From NCBI RefSeq assembly GCF_004006295.1, contig NZ_CP026095.1:4762183-4826182 (forward strand): a stretch of 64,000 bases of DNA, given 5' to 3'. A program made the position numbers and the translations under genes. This stretch comes from Peribacillus asahii (GTDB lineage Bacteria > Bacillota > Bacilli > Bacillales > DSM-1321). A model generated the notes under the pieces. It made no database searches. It was not told where the DNA came from and saw only the letters and a list, made by a program, of their open reading frames with translations. Positions 1 through 8,429 of the stretch are shown here, in pieces (the stretch's first letter is position 1; every line of letters begins with the position of its first letter).

Positions 1-850
1 ATAAAATCGCATTATATCTTACCGTACCATCAACTTTTACATGAATGTGCTTAATTGGTTTATCAAAGCCGTACCGTTTTTCTTGATAAAAGTTTTCGTA
101 ATCCTCAGCAGTCAGTTCATTTTTATTCTTTCGCCAAATAGGAACCATACTATTAATTATTTGTTCTTCTTGATAGTCCTCGTATTCATCTTCGCTGCCT
201 TCTTTTAATCTTCGGCCAGTAACATCCATTTTAATTGGGTAGCGGATAAAATCAGAGTATTTTTTAATAATTCCCTTCAGACGATACTCTTCTAAATACT
301 CCTCATACTTCTCATCTTCGGTATTCTCTTTAATGGTTAAAATAATCTCTGTGCCGACTGTTTCTTTCTCGCATGGCTCAATTTTATAGCCATCAGCCCC
401 TTCGGACTCCCACTTATATGCTTCATCGCTGCCTAAAGCTTTACTGATGACCGTTACAACATCTGCAACCATAAAAGCGGAATAAAATCCTACACCAAAT
501 TGACCGATAATATCGTGGCCATCTTTTAATTCATTTTCACTTTTAAAAGCTAGAGATCCACTCTTTGCAATGGTTCCAAGATGCTGCTCAAGTTCCTCTT
601 TGGTCATCCCGATTCCAGTATCTGTAATTGTCAATGTCCGGCCTTCTTTATCCGCTGAGACCTTTATGTAGTAACTATCTTTATCAAACGTTAATGTATC
701 ATCTGTTAATGCTTTGTAATAAATTTTATCGATTGCATCACTAGCATTCGAAATCAACTCTCGTAAGAAGATCTCTTTTTGAGAATAAATGGAGTGAATC
801 ATCATATCTAATAATCTTTTAGATTCTGCTTTAAACTGCTTTTTTGCCAT
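1..850 (-). CDS. htpG: Molecular chaperone HtpG (Hsp90), 3' part cut by window edge
   Basis: The minus-strand frame starts at the ATG at 848-850 and reads [20 protein letters not shown], then [20 protein letters not shown], the N-terminal ATP-binding (GHKL) signature of bacterial Hsp90. The frame stays open to base 1, so about 283 residues (N-terminal domain and much of the middle domain) are visible and the C-terminal dimerisation domain lies outside the window. HtpG is a cytosolic ATP-dependent chaperone. A good ribosome-binding site (AAAGGAGA) precedes the start. A CIRCE operator lies 61 nt upstream, so HrcA control is likely, unlike B. subtilis, whose htpG is a CIRCE-independent heat-shock gene. 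Confidence 0.95.
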   Translation of the reverse strand, partial: MAKKQFKAESKRLLDMMIHSIYSQKEIFLRELISNASDAIDKIYYKALTDDTLTFDKDSYYIKVSADKEGRTLTITDTGIGMTKEELEQHLGTIAKSGSLAFKSENELKDGHDIIGQFGVGFYSAFMVADVVTVISKALGSDEAYKWESEGADGYKIEPCEKETVGTEIILTIKENTEDEKYEEYLEEYRLKGIIKKYSDFIRYPIKMDVTGRRLKEGSEDEYEDYQEEQIINSMVPIWRKNKNELTAEDYENFYQEKRYGFDKPIKHIHVKVDGTVRYNAIL

Positions 851-910
851 ATTAAAGGGTCTCCTTTCATAATCAAAGTAACTTAACATCCATACTTATA
901 TTAGCTGCCA

Positions 911-937
911 TTAGCACTCTTTATACTAGAGTGCTAA
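911..937 (-). promoter_or_regulatory. CIRCE operator (HrcA) of htpG
   Basis: TTAGCACTC at 911-919 and GAGTGCTAA at 929-937 are separated by exactly 9 nt, which is the full CIRCE consensus without mismatch. On the minus strand a TTGACA -35 box lies at 970-975 with a poorer -10 around 946-951, so the operator overlaps the transcription start region of htpG. HrcA, the repressor of groES-groEL and dnaK operons, is the expected ligand. Confidence 0.9.
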
Positions 938-1036
938 CCATTATTTAAATAACATATAATAAAGGAAAATGTCAATATATAGGTTGCATGAAATTAAATT
1001 TCTTGCATAACAAAACGATTATCCTATATTTTGAGC

Positions 1037-1067
1037 AATAACAAATTTTGTGTAAAAATTTGTTATT
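1037..1067. repeat. AT-rich perfect inverted repeat
   Basis: Two 13-bp arms (1037-1049 and 1055-1067) are perfectly complementary with a 5-nt loop. It lies between the divergent htpG and marR-type genes. It lacks a T-run on either side, so it is not a convincing terminator; it may be a protein-binding palindrome. Confidence 0.5.
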
Positions 1068-1106
1068 CCATAGACACACACCTTGAATTCTGTTATATCA
1101 AATTAG

Positions 1107-1135
1107 TTACCTTGAGTAATAATTACCTTAACTAA
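1107..1135 (+). promoter_or_regulatory. Candidate operator of the MarR-type regulator
   Basis: Two related 13-mers, TTACCTTGAGTAA (1107-1119) and TTACCTTAACTAA (1123-1135), sit 16 bp apart just before the regulator gene. The first is a TTAC-N5-GTAA palindrome. MarR proteins usually bind such short palindromes over their own promoters, so autoregulation is the natural reading; it is inferred from position only. Confidence 0.4.
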
Positions 1136-1148
1136 CTATATACAGGAG

Positions 1149-1592
1149 GTGTTTCCCATAAAGGCATTTCAAAAATTCTTCCATCAATTCACGCTTTTAT
1201 ACCGCCCTTTTGAAAACAAATTAAATATACTGCTTAACCAGCATCAGATCCAAAGAGCGCAATGGACGATTTTATACTATTTATCCCTTAACGGTTCAAT
1301 AACACTTGTAGAGCTTTCTAACTATTTAAGCGTAGAAAAGCCTACCGTTACTAGAACCATAAACCGCCTAGAGGAATTAGGATATGTCGAGCAAATTCCA
1401 AGCAAGGACAAAAGGGAGAAAAGAATACAGCTTACAGAGCTAGGCAAAGAAGTATACAAGCATGTCCGTATAACAATTGATCAATTTGAGAAGGACATTT
1501 TAAAAGGAATCTCGGAACAAGAGCAGCTCAATGCTATCCATATCATGAAGGAAATACACAATAACCTTATAGAATGGGAGGATAAAAATTGA
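1149..1592 (+). CDS. MarR-family transcriptional regulator
   Basis: A protein of about 147 residues with a MarR winged helix: residues about 30-100 include the recognition region VEKPTVTRTINRLEELGYVE and the wing SKDKREKRIQLTE. It very probably represses itself and the following MFS exporter gene, whose start overlaps its stop by 4 nt. The start is odd: the Shine-Dalgarno sequence AGGAGG (1144-1149) overlaps the GTG at 1149, while an ATA codon at 1158, in frame and 8 nt downstream, sits at the ideal distance. Either an unusual ATA start or the GTG is used; no in-frame ATG is nearby. The ligand is unknown. Confidence 0.88.
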   Translation: MFPIKAFQKFFHQFTLLYRPFENKLNILLNQHQIQRAQWTILYYLSLNGSITLVELSNYLSVEKPTVTRTINRLEELGYVEQIPSKDKREKRIQLTELGKEVYKHVRITIDQFEKDILKGISEQEQLNAIHIMKEIHNNLIEWEDKN

Positions 1593-2797
1593 CTTCATCA
1601 AGACCTAAACTTTGGACAAAAGATTTCATTATTGTTTCCTCTGTTAATTTTCTCTTAACGTTAATCTTTTATTTATTAATGGTTACCATTGCCGTGTATG
1701 CCGTGAATGAATACGACGCTTCGACAAGCCAAGCAGGACTCGTAACAGGAATTTTCATTATAGGAACATTAATTGGACGATTATTTATCGGTCGTGCTAT
1801 TGATTCGATTGGCCGTAAAAAAACATTAATTATCGGCTTAATTTTCTTCATTTTGACGACATTTTTATATTTTTTAAATTACGGTATCACCTTCTTGCTG
1901 TTTAATCGTTTTATACATGGTGTAACGTTAGGAATGGCAAGTACAGCGGCTGGTACAATTGTAGCCCAAATCATTCCGCAGACAAGAAAGGGAGAAGGGA
2001 TTGGCTACTTTAGTATGAGTGCGACACTCGCTACCGCAATCGGTCCTTTTATTGGGCTATATATGAGCCAACATACAAGCTTTCATATGATTTTTAGCTT
2101 CTGCCTTGCCTTAGGAATAATTAGTTTAATTACCGCCTTCTTTGTATATGTACCGATCTTAGAGAAATCAGCAAAAAAATCAGAGGTAAAAGGATTCAAA
2201 CTTTCGGACTTTATTGAGCCTAAGGCACTGCCCATTGCATTTGTTACGCTAGCAGTAGCCTTCTGTTATTCCAGTGTCCTTTCCTTTATCAACTTCTATG
2301 CAATTGAAATTAACTTGGTCAATGCGGCTAGCTTTTTCTTCATTGTATATGCTGTTGCAGTATTAGTGTCACGTCCTTTCACAGGTCGCTTAATGGACGT
2401 GAAGGGAGCAAATATTGTGATGTACCCTGCCTTTGTTTTCCTTGGAGCTGGGTTGCTGCTCCTTAGTACAGCAAATAACAGCATCACTTTATTATTATCC
2501 GGTGCCCTTATCGGTCTTGGGTTTGGTAATATGCAATCCTGCACTCAGGCTATTGCCGTAAAATTGACTGAATCTCATCGTATGGGGTTAGCTACATCGA
2601 CTTTCTTTATCTTTCTAGATGCAGGACTCGGTTTCGGTCCTTATGTACTTGGGTTTATTATCCCAATGACTGGCTATAGAAATTTATATATCATTTTAGG
2701 TATCTTCAGCTTAGTCGCATCTATTCTTTATTTCCTTCTACATGGTAAGAAAGAAAAAATGATAAGATCTGAATCTGAACATCAAATTTCAGCCTAA
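1589..2797 (+). CDS. MFS transporter (12-TM, drug-efflux type)
   Basis: 402 residues starting at a TTG that overlaps the end of the MarR gene, with GGGAGG upstream. It is a strongly hydrophobic protein with about 12 membrane segments. The loop between TM2 and TM3 carries the MFS motif A-like GRLFIGRAIDSIGRKK, and RFIHGVTLGMASTAAGTIVA fits TM4-5. Coupling to a MarR repressor suggests an inducible efflux pump for small toxic compounds. The substrate cannot be read from the sequence. A strong terminator follows, so the operon is bicistronic. Confidence 0.88.
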   Translation: MTSSRPKLWTKDFIIVSSVNFLLTLIFYLLMVTIAVYAVNEYDASTSQAGLVTGIFIIGTLIGRLFIGRAIDSIGRKKTLIIGLIFFILTTFLYFLNYGITFLLFNRFIHGVTLGMASTAAGTIVAQIIPQTRKGEGIGYFSMSATLATAIGPFIGLYMSQHTSFHMIFSFCLALGIISLITAFFVYVPILEKSAKKSEVKGFKLSDFIEPKALPIAFVTLAVAFCYSSVLSFINFYAIEINLVNAASFFFIVYAVAVLVSRPFTGRLMDVKGANIVMYPAFVFLGAGLLLLSTANNSITLLLSGALIGLGFGNMQSCTQAIAVKLTESHRMGLATSTFFIFLDAGLGFGPYVLGFIIPMTGYRNLYIILGIFSLVASILYFLLHGKKEKMIRSESEHQISA

Positions 2798-2806
2798 GAA
2801 AGACAG

Positions 2807-2840
2807 AAAAAGGGATACCCTAGATAGGGTATCCCTTTTT
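2807..2840 (+). terminator. Rho-independent terminator
   Basis: AAAAAGGGATACCC and GGGTATCCCTTTTT form a 14-bp stem around a 6-nt loop, followed by TCTTTT. It ends the MarR-MFS operon and, being A-rich on the left, could also work for the converging permease gene. Confidence 0.9.
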
Positions 2841-2925
2841 CTTTTCACTTTCCATCATTTAATATAATACGATTCACTATATCGGTGTTATTCATAAAGC
2901 ATGTATTATGAGAATATCTCATGAC

Positions 2926-4215
2926 TTAATGCCCTGGAAAAAAGGCCATCTGAATGACAAAAATAATTCCGAAAAGATAAATGATTGGATGTACATCTTT
3001 CCCTTTACCACTTACAAGCTTAATAATTGGATATGTAATAAATCCAATTGCAATTCCAGTTGCAATACTCCCCGTTAAAGGCATAGTCAAAATAACCGCA
3101 AAAGCCGGGAATGCTTCATCAAATTCCTTCCAATCAATTTTAGCTAACCCTTCCATCATATAACAGCCAACAATAATTAAAGCTGGAGCTGTAATAGCTG
3201 AAAGTGATGAAATAGCTGCTACTAATGGTGAGAAAAATAGAGCAATTAAGAAAAGAATCGCAACTACGAAAGCAGTCAGTCCAGAACGACCTCCAGCTGC
3301 CACCCCTGACGATGATTCAACATAAGCACTAGATGGACTCGTACCTAGCGTCGCACCAACGGTTGTCGCAACAGCATCTGCAGCAAGAGCTGATTTAGCT
3401 CTTGGCAGCTTTCCATCTTTCATTAGACCCGCTTGCTCCGCTACTCCAACCATTGTTCCCGTTGTATCAAAAATAGTAACAAGCAAAAAGGCAAACACTA
3501 CTGTATATAACGAATTCGAAAAAACACCTGTAATATCTAAATCAAAAAATACAATTGCCGGTGGTGTGGATACAACGCCTTCCATTTGTAACATCCCCAT
3601 AAAATAACCGATAATTGCCGTAATAAGCATACCAATAAACAAAGCACCCTTTATTTTACGAGCAATTAAAATGAATGTGATAAACAGGCCAACAATCGAT
3701 AAGATTGTAACAGGCTTATGTAAATCACCCAAAACTACAACCGAATTAGGGTCCGCTACAACAATCCCCGACATTTTCAATCCAATAAATGCAATAAATA
3801 AACCAATCCCTGCTGTAATTCCATATTTTAAGGAAGTAGGCATTGATTCAATAAGCAATTGACGAAATTTAGTCAACGACAAGATGATGAATAAAATCCC
3901 TGCTAAAAAAACCGTACCAAAAACAACTTGGTAACTTACTCCTTGGGTAGCAACAACGCTTGTAAAATAAGCATTCATCCCCATACCAGGAGCAATAGCA
4001 ATCGGATAATTTGCTAAGAGAGCCATGATTAATGTTCCAATAGCTGCAGCCAAAATGGTCGCAATGAATACTTGATTAAATGGCACACCCGCAGCGGACA
4101 AGATGGCAGGATTCACAACAATAATGTAAGCCATCGTTAAAAAGGTTGTAAAACCAGCTAATATTTCCGTCCTTACATTTGTTCCTAATTCGCGCAATCT
4201 AAATAAACGTTCCAT
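2926..4215 (-). CDS. NCS2-family purine permease (PbuG/PbuO/AzgA type)
   Basis: 429 residues starting MERLFRLRELGTNVRTEILA, followed by GFTTFLTMAYIIVVNPAILS, the hallmark N-terminus of AzgA-like adenine/guanine/hypoxanthine permeases. The motif FDTTGTMVGVAEQAGL and the conserved GTSPSSAYVESSSGVAAGGR stretch are present. About 12-14 membrane segments are expected. It imports nucleobases by proton symport. The purine riboswitch directly upstream confirms the substrate class. It is monocistronic, with ribosome-binding site AGGGAGG at 4220-4226. Confidence 0.93.
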   Translation of the reverse strand: MERLFRLRELGTNVRTEILAGFTTFLTMAYIIVVNPAILSAAGVPFNQVFIATILAAAIGTLIMALLANYPIAIAPGMGMNAYFTSVVATQGVSYQVVFGTVFLAGILFIILSLTKFRQLLIESMPTSLKYGITAGIGLFIAFIGLKMSGIVVADPNSVVVLGDLHKPVTILSIVGLFITFILIARKIKGALFIGMLITAIIGYFMGMLQMEGVVSTPPAIVFFDLDITGVFSNSLYTVVFAFLLVTIFDTTGTMVGVAEQAGLMKDGKLPRAKSALAADAVATTVGATLGTSPSSAYVESSSGVAAGGRSGLTAFVVAILFLIALFFSPLVAAISSLSAITAPALIIVGCYMMEGLAKIDWKEFDEAFPAFAVILTMPLTGSIATGIAIGFITYPIIKLVSGKGKDVHPIIYLFGIIFVIQMAFFPGH

Positions 4216-4234
4216 ATATCCTCCCTAATAAAAG

Positions 4235-4338
4235 AAATTCCTAACTATAAATGGGCAGGTTGAACTACCCATTCGTAGTTAGGAATTTTCGGCTCCTAGT
4301 AGAAACTCTCAGACCGTATCACTGAGAATATACGAATG
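4235..4338 (-). promoter_or_regulatory. Purine riboswitch, guanine class, with overlapping terminator
   Basis: On the minus strand the aptamer (4338 to 4270) has P1 CATTCGTA/TACGAATG, P2 TCTCAG/CTGAGA, junction J2/3 GTTTCTAC, P3 TAGGA/TCCTA and J3/1 ACTA. The specificity base in J3/1 is C (4278), as in guanine/hypoxanthine aptamers; adenine aptamers have U. A long hairpin has its 5' arm at 4288-4276 and 3' arm at 4247-4235, followed by CTTTTATT. It reuses the 3' strands of P3 and P1, so hairpin and aptamer exclude each other. That layout resembles ON switches such as pbuE rather than the usual OFF guanine switches. Confidence 0.92.
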
Positions 4339-4377
4339 AACATGATTTTTCTTTTTTATTTTTTAACTCCGCAAATT

Positions 4378-4406
4378 ATATTAAACGAATATTAAAATTA
4401 CGTCAA
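4378..4406 (-). promoter_or_regulatory. Probable sigma-A promoter of the riboswitch transcript
   Basis: On the minus strand TTGACG (4401-4406) and TAATAT (4378-4383) are 17 nt apart. The start would lie about 30 nt before the aptamer. Confidence 0.55.
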
Positions 4407-4409
4407 TAC

Positions 4410-4972
4410 ACATCGTTCGTTTTATTATGTTTATTTTCACCATTGACGAGTTTAATTTTAGATAACCGTATAAAAAACACGAATAAAATTACTTAAACTA
4501 TAGGGTTCGCTTCATTAGGTATCGATATACCTTTTTTATCAAAGATTAAAGCATTTGCCACAAAAATTACCTATCCAACAATTATCACGTCATATTTTAT
4601 AACATAAAATATTGTTTTTGATCATTTTACAATTTTCTTTAACCTCTACTTTATCTGTTATGACAAAAAAATTATAAATCTAGTATATTTGCACAATAAA
4701 AAAAGGAAATTTTAGATGAAATTACAATGAAATATGAAAATAAACATGATACTATAAGAACACAAACAAAACTATGTTATAAAAAATAACATTGCTTAGT
4801 ATATTAATTAACAGAACATTTTGTTTCCTATTCTTCTCAATAATGAATTCTAATTTAGAGAAAAACACTTTTTATACAGTTAAAAAAGCCATTATTACAG
4901 ATTAAAACGAATGAAAGAAAGAAAAGAATTAGAGTATCGATTAAACATACAATTGAAAGGAATGAACAAACT
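4410..4972. other. AT-rich intergenic region without recognisable gene
   Basis: About 560 bp of very AT-rich DNA lies between the riboswitch promoter and the flavoprotein gene. I see no coding frame with a ribosome-binding site and no strong hairpin. It must hold the promoter of the flavoprotein gene, but no clear -35/-10 pair stands out. Confidence 0.5.
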
Positions 4973-6424
4973 ATGGAATTAGAGGCTTTAAACGAACAAG
5001 TAAAAAGAGACCTTTCCTATCTTGCCTTTGGAGGTGAAGATTGGGTTCGCCCACTCAATCATTCTGAAGGACATGTTTATGATGTAGTCATTGTCGGCGG
5101 CGGTCAAAGTGGCTTAGGTGCTGCTTTTGGTTTTATGCGTGAGCGAATATCTAATATCCTTGTAATCGATGAAAACCAGGAAGGTCTAGAAGGGCCTTGG
5201 GAAACCTACGCTCGTATGATGACATTGCGAACACCCAAACATCTAACCTCCATTGACCTCGGAATCCCTTCACTTACTTTCCGTTCATGGTGGGAAGCAC
5301 AATTTGGATCAGAGGGCTGGGAACAAATCGTGAAAATCCCCCGCAGTGACTGGATGAAGTATTTACGCTGGTATCGAAAGGTTCTCAATCTCCCCGTCAT
5401 GAATGAAGTAACGCTTAAGCTCATTGAACCTACAGACGAAGGCATTCACCGATTGCATATCGAAGGGCCAGGAACTCCATCTAATCTATTACTTGCACGT
5501 AAAGTCGTTCTAGCTACTGGTATTCAAGGTGGCGGTGAATGGCATGTACCACCTATGATTTCCGAGAAGTTACCACGTCAGCTTTATACTCATACCTCTG
5601 AATTTATTGATTTTGAAACACTTAAAGATAAAAAAATTGGAATCTTGGGAGGGGGTGCCTCGGCTTTTGATAATGCCAATTTTGCACTATCCCAAGGTGT
5701 AGCCGAAGCGCATGTCTTTGTTCGTCGCAAGGAGCTTCCACGTATCAACCCAATTCGCCAGATGGAAGTCTCAGGGATGATTGAACGTTTCCATAGTCTA
5801 TCGGACACCGATAAATACGCTGCTATGGTTCACTTCTTTAAACATAATCAACCACCGACTAATGATACTTTTGAACGTGCATCCTCGTGGTCCGGTTTTC
5901 AGCTGCATATAGGAGCACCTTGGGTTAATGTAGAAGCAGCAGACGAAGGTGCGGTAGTCGCTACGCCTCAAGGAACGTTCACCTTTGATTTCCTCCTCAT
6001 CAGCACTGGTCTTCTAACTAACCCTGCTTTACGTCCAGAATTGAGACTAATTGAAAACTATATCGCTCGCTGGGAGGATCGATATAAAGCACCAGAAGAG
6101 ATAAGCAATCCTTTGCTCAATGCTCATCCTTATCTCAGTCCTGGCTTTGCTTTCCTAAGCCGTGATGAAAGGAATAAAAAGTTCCTTCATGGAATTTTTG
6201 CTTTTAACTATTCAGCATTAATCAGTTGCGGCATTTCAGCCTCTGCGCTTTCGGGTATGAAGTTTGGTATCCCTAAGCTCGTATCAGCCGTAGCAGATCA
6301 GCTTTTCTTAGATAATCGCGAGGAAATTCTTCATAACTACTTTACTTATAATGAACTTGAGTTTATCGGTGACTGGCCAAAAAAAGGGCAGGCACTTAAT
6401 GCCACTCTAGCTTCCCAGAAATAA
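4973..6424 (+). CDS. FAD/NAD(P)-dependent oxidoreductase, flavin monooxygenase-like
   Basis: 483 residues. A first Rossmann motif VIVGGGQSGLG (about residues 39-49) binds FAD, and a second KIGILGGGASAFDNA (about 222-234) would bind NAD(P)H, the two-dinucleotide layout of flavin-containing and Baeyer-Villiger-type monooxygenases. The segment ENQEGLEGPWETYARMMTLR resembles the substrate/FAD loop of CzcO-like enzymes. The start ATG follows GAAAGGAATG. It is a single gene closed by a terminator, with no pathway partner beside it, so the substrate is unknown. A true hydroxylase and a simple dehydrogenase cannot be separated here. Confidence 0.8.
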   Translation: MELEALNEQVKRDLSYLAFGGEDWVRPLNHSEGHVYDVVIVGGGQSGLGAAFGFMRERISNILVIDENQEGLEGPWETYARMMTLRTPKHLTSIDLGIPSLTFRSWWEAQFGSEGWEQIVKIPRSDWMKYLRWYRKVLNLPVMNEVTLKLIEPTDEGIHRLHIEGPGTPSNLLLARKVVLATGIQGGGEWHVPPMISEKLPRQLYTHTSEFIDFETLKDKKIGILGGGASAFDNANFALSQGVAEAHVFVRRKELPRINPIRQMEVSGMIERFHSLSDTDKYAAMVHFFKHNQPPTNDTFERASSWSGFQLHIGAPWVNVEAADEGAVVATPQGTFTFDFLLISTGLLTNPALRPELRLIENYIARWEDRYKAPEEISNPLLNAHPYLSPGFAFLSRDERNKKFLHGIFAFNYSALISCGISASALSGMKFGIPKLVSAVADQLFLDNREEILHNYFTYNELEFIGDWPKKGQALNATLASQK

Positions 6425-6504
6425 AAGATTCCGTCTTAAAAACTTAAACAGTACCTGACCTATGACAAGTGGAACATTTAAATGAATATCCTTGTACAAT
6501 ATCA

Positions 6505-6550
6505 CTAAAAAAAGGCTTACTGTTGTGTATATTCAGCAGTAGGCCTTTCA
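6505..6550 (+). terminator. Terminator after flavoprotein gene
   Basis: AAAGGCTTACTG (6511-6522) pairs with CAGTAGGCCTTT (6537-6548), with an A-run before and a short T-run after the stem. It can serve the flavoprotein gene and the converging HxlR gene. Confidence 0.75.
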
Positions 6551-6592
6551 ATCATTTACAGCCAAGGATTTTATGATAAAGCTAAGATCTCC

Positions 6593-6964
6593 TTACTTCA
6601 AATGTTCATTTAAAACATTCTCTTCTAACACAGCAAATTTATCACCGTATACTTTCATAATATGCTTTTCTCCCCACGCACAAAGAGAATTTAAAATACT
6701 TTGTAAACTCCACCCATATTCACTTAACTCATATTCCACTTTCGGAGGAATCTGATTATACACAATTCTATTAATCACTCCATCCGCTTCTAATTCACGT
6801 AATTGCTGGGTTAACATCTTCTGAGTAATATCTGGCATAAGACGCTTCAATTCACTAGTTCGTTTCTTTCCGTGGGTTAGATGGCATAGAATCACACATT
6901 TCCACTTCCCGCCTATCACTTCTAATGTCGCTTCTACTGATATATTGTATTTCTTTTTCTTCAT
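6593..6964 (-). CDS. HxlR-family transcriptional regulator
   Basis: 123 residues with the HxlR winged helix: VIGGKWKCVILCHLTHG, then RTSELKRLMPDITQKMLTQQ and LRELEADGVINRIVY. Cysteines at about 23, 27 and 93 could allow thiol-based sensing as in HypR and YodB, the HxlR regulators of B. subtilis that respond to electrophiles. It is divergent from the MFS gene at 7171, and the space between holds two palindromes. The following genes (MFS, aldo-keto reductase, old yellow enzyme) fit an aldehyde/quinone stress regulon. The inducer is not visible. Confidence 0.9.
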   Translation of the reverse strand: MKKKKYNISVEATLEVIGGKWKCVILCHLTHGKKRTSELKRLMPDITQKMLTQQLRELEADGVINRIVYNQIPPKVEYELSEYGWSLQSILNSLCAWGEKHIMKVYGDKFAVLEENVLNEHLK

Positions 6965-6983
6965 AATTTCTCCTCCAAATTAA

Positions 6984-7045
6984 TAGGTACTTAAAAGTAC
7001 CTATAGAACCTTTAGGTATCTATATTACTTTAAAGTACGTACTTT
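6984..7045. promoter_or_regulatory. Two palindromic operators between HxlR gene and MFS gene
   Basis: TAGGTACTTAAAAGTACCTA (6984-7003) is a perfect 20-bp palindrome 20 bp upstream of the HxlR start, and AAAGTACGTACTTT (7032-7045) is a second one with the same GTAC core. Their location between divergent genes indicates binding sites of the HxlR protein. Confidence 0.65.
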
Positions 7046-7170
7046 TCTTTAACTTATATATATCCCATAATAACATTTGCCAGTTAAAAGTTATCGTATT
7101 CATTAATTTATATAGTTTACTTTAACTGACTTCATTAATACAGTGTCACAATCACTTTGGAGGGAAAAAA

Positions 7171-8346
7171 ATGTCTATAGATAAAAAAAGAAGTACATTC
7201 GCACTGCTTGCATTAGCAGTCAGTGCATTTGCAATTGGAACGACAGAATTTATCAGTGTTGGTCTACTGCCTCTCATCGCGAAGGATTTACAAATACCTG
7301 TTACAACAGCTGGTTTAACTGTTTCTTTATATGCTTTAGGAGTAACATTTGGAGCACCCATTCTCACCTCTCTTACTTCGAGGATGTCACGTAAAGCTTT
7401 ATTGCTTTGGATTATGGTTATTTTTATTATAGGAAACAGTATCGCTGCTGGAGCTTCCAGTATTGGGGTTTTACTTGCAGCCCGTGTGATTTCTGCCTTT
7501 TCACATGGTATTTTCATGTCAATTGGCTCCACGATTGCCGCTGATTTAGTACCAGAAAATCGGCGGGCTAGTGCAATATCCATTATGTTCACTGGGCTGA
7601 CAGTAGCTACCGTTACAGGAGTCCCATTCGGAACATTCATCGGTCAGCAATTCGACTGGAGAATGGCCTTTATCGTCATAGTAGCGGTGGGTGTTCTTGC
7701 ACTAATCGCAAATAGTATCCTGGTTCCATCTGATCTGCGAAAGGGCAAGCGTACAACACTGCAGGATCAGTTCAAGTTGGTAACAAACGGTCGCTTACTG
7801 CTTATGTTTATCATTACCGCTTTAGGCTATGGAGGAACATTCGTTGTCTTTACTTATTTATCACCATTACTGCAGACTATCACAGGATTTAAGGAAGGAA
7901 CCGTTGCAGTGATTCTGTTTATTTACGGTATTGCGATTGCAATTGGTAACATGGTAGGCGGAAAGCTATCTAATCAAAATCCGATTAAAGCATTATTTTA
8001 TATGTTTATTGTACAAGCTGTTATACTATTTATCTTAATGTTCACGGCACCATTTAAAATAGCAGGATTAATGACCATTTTCTTAATGGGACTTATGGCT
8101 TTTATGAATGTGCCAGGCTTACAAGTCTATGTAGTCATGTTAGCAGAGCGTTTCGTACCAACAGCAGTCGATGTGGCATCAGCTATTAACATCGCTGCAT
8201 TTAATGCTGGAATTGCGCTTGGATCGTATTTAGGTGGGGTTATCACAAACTCTATCGGACTAATTCATACTTCTTGGATAGGAGCACTAATGGTACTAAT
8301 GGCCGCAATACTTACAGGTTGGAGTAGAATTCTTGAAAAAAGATAA
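7171..8346 (+). CDS. MFS transporter, DHA1 family (YdhP/AraJ-like)
   Basis: 391 residues with 12 predicted membrane segments. The N-terminus LLALAVSAFAIGTTEFISVG is typical of YdhP/YceJ/AraJ-type sugar or drug exporters, and TSRMSRKALLLW corresponds to motif A. The start ATG follows GGAGGG. It is the first gene of a plus-strand cluster with an aldo-keto reductase and an old yellow enzyme, under the divergent HxlR regulator. Export of a toxic electrophile or its product is a reasonable guess; the substrate is unknown. Confidence 0.88.
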   Translation: MSIDKKRSTFALLALAVSAFAIGTTEFISVGLLPLIAKDLQIPVTTAGLTVSLYALGVTFGAPILTSLTSRMSRKALLLWIMVIFIIGNSIAAGASSIGVLLAARVISAFSHGIFMSIGSTIAADLVPENRRASAISIMFTGLTVATVTGVPFGTFIGQQFDWRMAFIVIVAVGVLALIANSILVPSDLRKGKRTTLQDQFKLVTNGRLLLMFIITALGYGGTFVVFTYLSPLLQTITGFKEGTVAVILFIYGIAIAIGNMVGGKLSNQNPIKALFYMFIVQAVILFILMFTAPFKIAGLMTIFLMGLMAFMNVPGLQVYVVMLAERFVPTAVDVASAINIAAFNAGIALGSYLGGVITNSIGLIHTSWIGALMVLMAAILTGWSRILEKR

Positions 8347-8429
8347 ATTAAAGGAGGTGGTTGACCAAATATTAAACAAGTATAGAACAACTCTATTTTC
8401 TTATAACAACAATGGGAGGTTTATTGATA

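Noticed and set aside
7152..7640. 162-codon minus-strand frame opposite the MFS gene
   Set aside because: Antisense shadow of a clear membrane transporter gene; no ribosome-binding site and no domain.
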